Source: an uncultured bacterium (lineage in GTDB: Bacteria > Bacillota > Clostridia > Peptostreptococcales > Anaerovoracaceae). Taken from it: a DNA stretch of 20,165 bases. Where the stretch lies: NCBI GenBank assembly GCA_905214225.1, contig CAJMLL010000046.1, positions 1 through 20,165 of the forward strand, written 5' to 3'. The notes below the pieces were generated by a model, which saw only the letters and a program-made list of their open reading frames with translations, was not told the origin of the DNA and made no database searches. Positions 7,852 through 13,476 of this stretch are shown in pieces. Both the position numbers and the translations under genes were made by a program. Every line of letters begins with the position of its first letter. Position 1 is the stretch's first letter.

Positions 7852-8652
7852 TTGAGTTTACAAAATTTGATTTTGGACTTTACACATATCTATACGGAAG
7901 AAATTCACCAGAAAATTCCGGGAATCCGGCGAATTGACCTGAGTGACATTGAAGGAACGGAAATGTACTGCTCTCCGCAGGCATACAGACAGCTCAGGCA
8001 GCGGCTTGCCGGTTACGGACCGGAGGGCATCCACTTCATTGACAACGGTAATTATCATTATATGACGCGGCTGTTTACTGGAAAAATCCGCCTGCCTTAC
8101 ATTCTTTTTCTGTTCGACAATCACACAGACATGCAGAGGCCGATGATCGACGGTCTGCTGAGCTGCGGAAGCTGGGCGGCGGAGATGCTGAGAAAGGATC
8201 GAAAGCTCCGGCAGCTCATCCTGGTCGGGCCGCGGCTGAAGCAGGTCCGCGCCATCCCCCGCTCTTTGAAAAGAAAAATCATCTACATCAGCCGCTACGA
8301 ACTGGAACGGAATTCCGCACAGGCAGAGTTTGCGAAGATCCGACGCGATCTGCCTGCCTATATTTCCATCGACAAGGACGTTCTGTCTGAGTATTTTGCG
8401 CGGACCAACTGGAATCAGGGAACGATGTCCCTTCCGGTGCTGAAATACCTCATCCGCGATATCTTCGATAATGTAAAGGTCATCGGTGCGGATATCTGTG
8501 GCGAAAACACCCTGCAGGAGCCGGCATCTGAGCTGTCTAAAGACCTTGCGGTGAACCGCAGTACGGACGATGTTCTGTACCGCTTTCTGGACCGGCTGAT
8601 GATCGAGGAGCATGCAGATCGTTTGGAGACAAAGCAGACGTGCGCAAGGTGA
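7852..8652 (+). CDS. Arginase/agmatinase-family ureohydrolase
   Basis: A 266-residue protein with all six manganese ligands expected of ureohydrolases: H69 in GNYHY, D89-x-H91-x-D93 in FDNHTDMQ (family DAHxD), and D174-x-D176 in SIDKDV (family S-x-D-x-D). E218 in GADICGE matches the late conserved acidic residue. These enzymes hydrolyse guanidino or amidino compounds such as arginine, agmatine or formiminoglutamate. The substrate-side loops differ from textbook arginase, so specificity is open. The start is TTG at 7852, seven bases after GGAGG; a TTG at 7846 is too close, and no ATG lies nearby. It stands alone, with no ornithine, polyamine or histidine-degradation genes in the window, so the pathway cannot be inferred from context. 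Confidence 0.8.
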   Translation: MSLQNLILDFTHIYTEEIHQKIPGIRRIDLSDIEGTEMYCSPQAYRQLRQRLAGYGPEGIHFIDNGNYHYMTRLFTGKIRLPYILFLFDNHTDMQRPMIDGLLSCGSWAAEMLRKDRKLRQLILVGPRLKQVRAIPRSLKRKIIYISRYELERNSAQAEFAKIRRDLPAYISIDKDVLSEYFARTNWNQGTMSLPVLKYLIRDIFDNVKVIGADICGENTLQEPASELSKDLAVNRSTDDVLYRFLDRLMIEEHADRLETKQTCAR

Positions 8653-8653
8653 C

Positions 8654-8675
8654 GCAGGCTGTCCGGATTGCCTGC
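8654..8675 (+). terminator. Weak hairpin after the ureohydrolase gene
   Basis: GCAGGC and GCCTGC form a 6-bp stem with a 10-base loop two bases after the stop. It is followed only by AGATTTCC, so it is a marginal intrinsic terminator. Confidence 0.3.
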
Positions 8676-8755
8676 AGATTTCCTGTCTGCCATCTGGCGC
8701 TGATCATCATGACAGATTCGGATCGCTGACTTTCAGCAGATTGAACATAGAAAAA

Positions 8756-8778
8756 CCGGACGAAATATATCCGTCCGG
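8756..8778 (-). terminator. Terminator of the homocysteine S-methyltransferase gene
   Basis: CCGGACG and CGTCCGG pair over 7 bp around a 9-base loop. On the minus strand the stem is followed by TTTTTCTATG, a good U-tract, 10 bp after the gene's stop. Confidence 0.85.
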
Positions 8779-8787
8779 CAGTCATAA

Positions 8788-9819
8788 TTATTTTTCTCTT
8801 TCACGGATCAGCTGATCCCGCGCGCTTTTCACGGCACGGATATGATCTGGCCCGGTTGTGCAGCATCCGCCGACCGCAGATGCGCCCAGTTTATACCATT
8901 CCAGCGCATAATCATGGAACTTTCCCGGACTGCCGTTCCCTTTCCAGATTTTTCTCCGCAGGTCGTAAACCATTCCGCTGTTTGGATAAACTGCCACAGG
9001 AAGTCCGGATGGAAGGAATTCTGTGATCAGACTGCTGATATATTCTGGAAGGGTGCAGTTGACTCCGATCATTTTCAGACCCGGGAAACGCCCGCGGTCA
9101 GAGAACAGCTTCATGCACTCTGCAATGGTCTGGCCTTCACTGGTATGATGGCCGTCCCGGCAGGAAAAACTGATCCAGTAATCGGCATGAAGAGATTCTG
9201 CCAGATCAGCCTCGATTTCTGCCTCATGAAGGGAAGGCACGGTTTCAAACAGCAGCAGATCAGAGCCAGAGTCCAGAAGAATTTCTGCCCGTTCACGATG
9301 GAAGGCCAGCAGCTGTTTATCTGAAATTCCGTAATTCCCCCGGTATTCACTGCCGTCTCCCAGATAGGCGCCGTAGGGACCGCAGGAGCCCAGGGCCAGA
9401 GGATACGGGCGTGAAAAAGACTTTTCTCCGGATGTGCCTGCCCCGGATTGATCAACTGGATTATCCGCTTCGGGCTGATCTCTGTGTTTCATGATTCCGG
9501 ACTCCTGTGACGTCTCCGCGTCAGTCTCCTTGTAAGCCTGCCAGAATTCGGTCCTGGCTTCTTTTAACAGATCCATTGACCGGCGGATCAAAGCTTCTGC
9601 CTGCCTGCTGGTAAAACCGTGCTCCCTCAGTCCTTTCATGGAAGCCTGGTAGCTGCAGCTGATTCCCATATCCGCTCCTGCCCGGAAATAATCCAGATGG
9701 ACCTTTTTCACCAGTTCCGGACTTCTGATCAGCGCCTCGGCTGTCCAGAGTCCGCCGTTTTTTATCGGAAAGCCCAGCTTTTCCAGAGCTGTCGACATAG
9801 AACCGTCAATGACCAGCAT
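8788..9819 (-). CDS. mmuM: Homocysteine S-methyltransferase
   Basis: 343 residues of the zinc-dependent homocysteine S-methyltransferase family (MmuM/YagD, related to the MetH N-terminus). It starts with the family motif LVIDGSMSTALEKLG. The three zinc-binding cysteines are C255 in IGVNCT and C319-C320 in VGGCCTTGP. Other conserved pieces are GADMGISCSYQAS (48-60), GSCGPYGAYLGDGSEYRG (144-161) and LLLFETVPSLHEA (188-200). It transfers a methyl group, typically from S-methylmethionine, to homocysteine to form methionine. An acidic, low-complexity stretch (about 97-137) is inserted before the GSCGPYGA motif and makes the protein somewhat longer than typical members. The ATG directly follows the TAA of the upstream small ORF, whose tail contains the GAGGAA ribosome site, so translation is probably coupled. 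No S-methylmethionine permease gene is adjacent. Confidence 0.92.
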   Translation of the reverse strand: MLVIDGSMSTALEKLGFPIKNGGLWTAEALIRSPELVKKVHLDYFRAGADMGISCSYQASMKGLREHGFTSRQAEALIRRSMDLLKEARTEFWQAYKETDAETSQESGIMKHRDQPEADNPVDQSGAGTSGEKSFSRPYPLALGSCGPYGAYLGDGSEYRGNYGISDKQLLAFHRERAEILLDSGSDLLLFETVPSLHEAEIEADLAESLHADYWISFSCRDGHHTSEGQTIAECMKLFSDRGRFPGLKMIGVNCTLPEYISSLITEFLPSGLPVAVYPNSGMVYDLRRKIWKGNGSPGKFHDYALEWYKLGASAVGGCCTTGPDHIRAVKSARDQLIREREK

Positions 9820-10026
9820 TTACTGTTCCTCGTTTATCTTATTAAGGCCAGGCGCATCTGGGAATTTGTTTTCTGGAATCGGCATTCCGTTATAATACGG
9901 GGTGTTCGTATTAATGCATTCATAAACGATGTTGATGACATCGATTTCCCTGTATCCCTTCACCTTCAGCAGCGGAAACGGTTCGCCGAAAGTTTCTTCA
10001 TATTGTCTGAGCAGCATTTCTAACAT
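9820..10026 (-). CDS. Small unknown protein co-transcribed with mmuM
   Basis: A 68-residue ORF that I cannot assign to a family. It has a strong ribosome site (AAAGGAGA, 7 bases before ATG 10024-10026) and a plausible promoter, and its stop touches the mmuM start codon (TAAATG), so it is very likely expressed. The protein is soluble: an N-terminal helix MLEMLLRQYEETFGEPF, then KVKGYREIDVINIVYECINT, and a Pro/Asn-rich tail PYYNGMPIPENKFPDAPG. There is no cysteine cluster, membrane span or known motif. The coupling suggests a role tied to methionine or homocysteine metabolism, but this rests only on position. Confidence 0.7.
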   Translation of the reverse strand: MLEMLLRQYEETFGEPFPLLKVKGYREIDVINIVYECINTNTPYYNGMPIPENKFPDAPGLNKINEEQ

Positions 10027-10067
10027 ATTCAGATCTCCTTTTCCATTTATTCTGTAACATGACTATT

Positions 10068-10073
10068 ATTATA
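10068..10073 (-). promoter_or_regulatory. -10 box upstream of the small ORF-mmuM unit
   Basis: A perfect TATAAT on the minus strand about 40 bases before the small ORF's ATG. The -35 position overlaps the terminator stem of the neighbouring unit and is poor. Confidence 0.5.
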
Positions 10074-10093
10074 CATCATCTTACCGCTAACAG

Positions 10094-10136
10094 AAACACA
10101 GGAGTCTGACGAAATAAATCGACGACTCCTGTGTTT
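10094..10136 (-). terminator. Terminator after the TauE/SafE-like fragment
   Basis: A perfect 13-bp inverted repeat, AAACACAGGAGTC and GACTCCTGTGTTT, separated by 17 bases. On the minus strand it ends in TGTGTTTCTGTT, only moderately U-rich, but it lies between two minus-strand units where a terminator is expected. Confidence 0.65.
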
Positions 10137-10195
10137 GTATGCGTATATTCAATAATCCTATTAAAGAATTTTCGAAAGGTGATGTTTTTCTCCGG

Positions 10196-10462
10196 CTAAC
10201 TTGCCATGCTTTCCTCTGGATACTCTTTTACATGCTGTCCGGCCCTCCTGGCGAGAGTATCTTTTCTTGCATCTCTTAAGAACAATACTGCCGTAAAGAG
10301 TACGACAAAAATTACCATCCAAGTGAGAATGCTCAGCGGCAGTGAACGTACAACGAAATATGCGAGCAGAACACCGACACATCCAAAGATGGAATCTCCA
10401 ATCGATGCAACCATGTCATAACGTGCCTGCTTGATGAATACCGGAGCATTTCCGAATGCCAT
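10196..10462 (-). pseudogene. Probable C-terminal fragment of a TauE/SafE-type membrane permease
   Basis: 88 codons beginning MAFGNAPVFIKQARYDM, then two hydrophobic spans (about residues 21-40 and 45-61) separated by the short loop RSLPLS, and a basic, charged tail (RDARKDTLARRAG). This resembles the last two spans of TauE/SafE-family permeases, which usually have about 250 residues and seven or eight spans; the match is from memory and moderate. There is no ribosome site before the ATG, and a TAA lies two codons upstream in frame, yet a good promoter and an inverted-repeat operator stand immediately ahead. That pattern fits a deletion that removed the ribosome site and most of the coding region. 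An intact small membrane protein is the alternative. Confidence 0.5.
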
Positions 10463-10472
10463 CAGATTTTAA

Positions 10473-10500
10473 TTAGAACGAGTTTTGTACCACGTTCTAA
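10473..10500 (-). promoter_or_regulatory. Inverted-repeat operator at the transcription start of the permease remnant
   Basis: TTAGAACG (10473-10480) and CGTTCTAA (10493-10500) form a perfect 8-bp inverted repeat with a 12-bp centre, covering about +1 to +27 of the predicted minus-strand transcript. The position is ideal for repression by a dimeric regulator of the MarR, TetR or GntR kind. No regulator gene is adjacent. Confidence 0.5.
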
Positions 10501-10505
10501 ACCAA

Positions 10506-10534
10506 AGTCTACTTCATTGATTAATATTTGTCAA
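10506..10534 (-). promoter_or_regulatory. Promoter of the permease remnant
   Basis: On the minus strand a consensus -35 TTGACA (10529-10534), an exact 17-bp spacer, and TAGACT (10506-10511). It is one of the best -35 boxes in the window. Confidence 0.7.
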
Positions 10535-10654
10535 TAGATTTAGTTGCAATTGTACCAGATGTAAAGCAAATTAATTTGAAATTCATTGCCATTCCTTCAC
10601 GGAATTATGGTAGTCTGTATCTGTCTTACAGATATAAGAAAGGAAAATACAATT

Positions 10655-11176
10655 ATGGAATCCATTGATGTATATGACAGCAGCCGTAACTTCACCGGAA
10701 AACAGATTGACCGTCAGATGGAAAAGCTGAAGCCGGACGAGTACATGCTCTATGCCCTTGCGCTCATTGAAAACACACAGGGTCAGTTCCTCCTGACCCG
10801 CCGTGCACTGACTAAGAAATGGGCAGCAGGTGCCTGGGAAATTCCGGGAGGCGGTGTCGATGCCGGAGAATCCACAGAAACTGCCATGCTCCGCGAAGCA
10901 AGAGAAGAAACCGGACTGGACCTCAGTTCCTGCACCCGGCAGCGCATTCTGACCTACCGCAACGATGAGCCGGAAAGCGGCGACAACTATTTCTGCGACA
11001 TCTATCTCTGCCATGCTGATTTTCAGCCGTCCGATATAAGGATCCAGAAATCCGAAGTTCTGGATTTCCGCATGGCATCACCGGAAGACATCCAGAAGCT
11101 GCAGGAAACAGACAGCGTTCTCCACTATGAGCGGATTATGGATGCCGTAGAAGCGGCAAGAGAGCTGAAACTGTAA
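10655..11176 (+). CDS. Nudix hydrolase
   Basis: 173 residues with a complete Nudix box at 66-88: G66-x5-E72-x7-R80-E81-A82-x-E84-E85-x-G87-L88, all consensus positions filled. It is preceded by WEIPGGGVDAGES. The protein cleaves a nucleoside diphosphate linked to another group, with Mg2+ held by the glutamates; the substrate is not evident. A tryptophan-rich run KKWAAGAWEIPGG and a C-terminal acidic helix (SPEDIQKLQETDS) are visible. The ATG at 10655 has AGAAAGGA about 10 bases ahead; a longer in-frame start at 10586 lacks a ribosome site and overlaps the promoter region. The palindrome TATCTGT-CTT-ACAGATA (10618-10634) lies just before the ribosome site and could form a small hairpin or be an operator. 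Confidence 0.92.
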   Translation: MESIDVYDSSRNFTGKQIDRQMEKLKPDEYMLYALALIENTQGQFLLTRRALTKKWAAGAWEIPGGGVDAGESTETAMLREAREETGLDLSSCTRQRILTYRNDEPESGDNYFCDIYLCHADFQPSDIRIQKSEVLDFRMASPEDIQKLQETDSVLHYERIMDAVEAARELKL

Positions 11177-11209
11177 TTCGGGAGCGATCATTCTCCCAGG
11201 CATAAATCG

Positions 11210-11330
11210 TGCCGGATTTTAGGCAGTACTGGACTACTGAAGAATCCGCAATGCTAAGATGTCATGCGGGAATCCGAGAACCTGGCTTATCGCTGAAAAA
11301 GGTTTACGGATTTTCCGACTGTGAAAAAAG
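11210..11330 (+). other. Structured intergenic segment with nested stems
   Basis: No convincing gene lies between 11177 and 11544. The first part folds well on paper. Stem A is CGGATT (11213-11218) with AATCCG (11243-11248), enclosing CAGTA (11224-11228) with TACTG (11235-11239). Stem B is 11268-11276 with 11307-11315, including two G-U pairs, extended by AACC (11279-11282) with GGTT (11301-11304). A pyrimidine-rich strand (11313-11320) next to stem B is partly complementary to the left arm of the following terminator, so two exclusive folds are possible. It could be a 3' UTR, a small RNA or a remnant of mobile DNA; no known riboswitch consensus was recognised. Confidence 0.35.
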
Positions 11331-11333
11331 TGG

Positions 11334-11374
11334 GTCGGGAAATGACCTTTTTGGACCGATTTTCCCGACTTTTT
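11334..11374. terminator. Terminator hairpin downstream of the Nudix gene
   Basis: GTCGGGAAA (11334-11342) and TTTCCCGAC (11361-11369) form a perfect 9-bp stem with an 18-base loop, followed by TTTTT (11370-11374) on the plus strand. On the minus strand the same stem is followed by CCACTTTTTT, so it can act in both directions. Confidence 0.7.
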
Positions 11375-11473
11375 ATAGCAAAACTGCGTTCTGATTTTAT
11401 TATCATCGAGACCTGCATCTATGTATTGACAGAATTTACAGTTATTATTACAGCCAGAGTCAACTAAGTAAAA

Positions 11474-11514
11474 GCCGCAGCCACGAATCACATTTTGCAA
11501 TTCGCTGCTGCGGC
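11474..11514 (-). terminator. Terminator of the ABC exporter operon
   Basis: GCCGCAGC (11474-11481) pairs with GCTGCGGC (11507-11514); after a 2x2 mismatch, CGAAT pairs with ATTCG inside. On the minus strand the stem runs into TTTTACTT. It lies 30 bp past the stop of the downstream ABC gene. Confidence 0.85.
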
Positions 11515-11544
11515 CTCCTCTGACATATTGGGTTATTAATTCAT

Positions 11545-13476
11545 TTACTCCAGCTCGAACGCACCGGTGTACAGCTGATAATACTGGCCTTTCTGATCCA
11601 GCAGCTGTTCATGGGTTCCGCGCTCGATAATCCGTCCATGATCCAGGACGATGATAACATTTGAGTTCTTAACTGTCGACAGGCGGTGCGCGATGACGAA
11701 TACAGTGCGGCCCTTCATCAGAGCATCCATGCCCTTCTGAACGATCTGCTCAGTACGTGTATCGATGGAAGAGGTTGCCTCGTCGAGGATCATGACCGGC
11801 GGATCTGCTGCTGCGGCTCTGGCAATGGCGAGCAGCTGACACTGGCCCTGTGACAGTGTGGATCCGTCTCCGCTCAGCATGGTCTGATAGCCATCCGGAA
11901 GACGCTCGATGAAATCATCGGCGCCGGCGAGTTTTGCGGCTTCGATACACTCTTCATCGGTCGCGTCCAGTCTTCCGTAGCGGATATTGTCCATGACGGT
12001 TCCGGTAAACAGAACGGTGTCCTGAAGGACGATGCCCAGTGACTTTCTCAGTGACGGCTTCTGAATGTGATGGATGTCGATTCCGTCGTACAGTATCGTT
12101 CCGTCAGAAATATCATAGAAACGATTGATCAGGTTGGTAATTGTTGTTTTGCCTGCACCCGTGGCACCGACGAAAGCGACTTTCTGTCCTGGTTTTGCGT
12201 AGAGGGTCAGGTCATGCAGGATCGGTTTCCCTGCCTCGTAGGAGAAGTTCACATGCTCCAGTCTTACATCGCCTTTCATCGGGCGGTACTGAGCTCCACC
12301 GTCTCCATTGGTCTGTTTCCAGGCCCAGAAACTTTCCTGGTCGTGCGGATTGACCGTCTGGACTTCGGAAACGCTTCCGCCACCCAGCTGCTTTACCCGT
12401 ACCAGTTCAACGGTCCCCTTGTCCTCTTCCAGCTCCTCATCAAGGTGACGGAAAATTCTTTTTGCCCCGGCAAGGCCCATGACGACGGAGTTGATCTGCG
12501 GGGATACCTGCTGGATGTTTCCGGCAAACTGGCGGCACATGGACAGGAACGGTACGATGACCGCGATAGAAAACGGCAGTCCGGAGATGCTCACATTATG
12601 TGCGTGCCACTCCAGCATCAGACCGCCGGCAACGGCAACGATGACGTACAGAATATAGTTGACGTTGTTCAGAATCGGCATCAGGGTGTTGGAATACTTG
12701 TTTGCCTTATAGGCTGCCTCGTACAGTTCGTCATTCTGTTTATCAAAGGACTTCTCTGCCTGCGGTTCATGGTTGAAGACCTTGATGACTTTCTCTCCAC
12801 CGATCATTTCTTCAATCACACCTTCTGTATCCGCCATGGATTTCTGCTGGGCGATGAAGTATCTGGCAGACCGTCCGCCGATTTTCTTTGTGATGGTAAT
12901 CGTGACCACGGATCCCGCGATGATGATCAGCGCCATCCAGATGCTGTAATAGAACATGATACACAGGATGGTCAGGATGATCACCAGAGAAGACAGAAGC
13001 TGCGGGAAGGACTGGGAAATCATCTGCCGCAGGGCTTCAACATCGTTGGTGTAATAGGACATGATGTCTCCATGTTTGTTGGTATCAAAATACCGGATCG
13101 GCAGCGTCTGCATGTGGTCGAACATCTTGTTCCTTGTTTTTGCCAGAGATCCCTGGGTAAAAATCGCAAGGAGCTGGTTGTAGGCAATTCCAGCAATCAG
13201 GGAGCAGCCATACATGACGGCCAGAATGGCGACCAGCTTCATGATCTGCGGTCTTGCCTGACTCCATGGAAGATGCTGATTCCAGCAGACCTGAAGAACC
13301 GCAACGACTTTCTGAATGAAAATCGACGGAACCGCGGAAACGATCGCATTGAAAATGATCAGGATAATCGCACAAGGAAGCAGGACTGGGTAAAATCCTC
13401 TCAGCATTTTAAACAGCCGGCGTACGACAGAGCCGTATCCGGAGTTCTGTTTTTCCTCCATCTTTTTCTTACTCAT
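11545..13476 (-). CDS. Heterodimeric ABC exporter subunit with the canonical catalytic residues
   Basis: 643 residues: six-span export domain (about 30-330), then an ATPase domain. Walker A is GATGAGKTT (437-445), Walker B is VMILDE (561-566) with catalytic Glu566, and the switch His is H597 in VIAHRLST. The signature is degenerate: LSQGQ (541-545) in place of LSGGQ. Residues about 352-402 form an extra linker between the two domains (VELVRVKQLGGG to QYRPMKGD). The gene pairs with the upstream half-transporter as in BmrC/BmrD, LmrC/LmrD or TM287/288, which mostly export drugs or lipophilic compounds. The start is ATG 13474-13476, six bases after AAAGGAGG; an in-frame ATG at 13506 lies inside the upstream gene and has no ribosome site. 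It overlaps the upstream stop by 8 bp. Confidence 0.93.
   Translation of the reverse strand: MSKKKMEEKQNSGYGSVVRRLFKMLRGFYPVLLPCAIILIIFNAIVSAVPSIFIQKVVAVLQVCWNQHLPWSQARPQIMKLVAILAVMYGCSLIAGIAYNQLLAIFTQGSLAKTRNKMFDHMQTLPIRYFDTNKHGDIMSYYTNDVEALRQMISQSFPQLLSSLVIILTILCIMFYYSIWMALIIIAGSVVTITITKKIGGRSARYFIAQQKSMADTEGVIEEMIGGEKVIKVFNHEPQAEKSFDKQNDELYEAAYKANKYSNTLMPILNNVNYILYVIVAVAGGLMLEWHAHNVSISGLPFSIAVIVPFLSMCRQFAGNIQQVSPQINSVVMGLAGAKRIFRHLDEELEEDKGTVELVRVKQLGGGSVSEVQTVNPHDQESFWAWKQTNGDGGAQYRPMKGDVRLEHVNFSYEAGKPILHDLTLYAKPGQKVAFVGATGAGKTTITNLINRFYDISDGTILYDGIDIHHIQKPSLRKSLGIVLQDTVLFTGTVMDNIRYGRLDATDEECIEAAKLAGADDFIERLPDGYQTMLSGDGSTLSQGQCQLLAIARAAAADPPVMILDEATSSIDTRTEQIVQKGMDALMKGRTVFVIAHRLSTVKNSNVIIVLDHGRIIERGTHEQLLDQKGQYYQLYTGAFELE

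Noticed and set aside
10586..10654. Longer N-terminus for the Nudix hydrolase
   Set aside because: The extra residues are hydrophobic nonsense overlapping the promoter and small palindrome, and the ATG at 10655 has its own ribosome site.
11234..11500. 88-codon minus-strand frame with a CxxxCxxC cluster (GCNNNCKFC) that recalls radical-SAM proteins
   Set aside because: It starts inside the ABC operon terminator, runs through a second terminator, has no ribosome site and none of the rest of a radical-SAM domain. The first 40 codons read somewhat like protein, so a small relic of a lost gene is not excluded.
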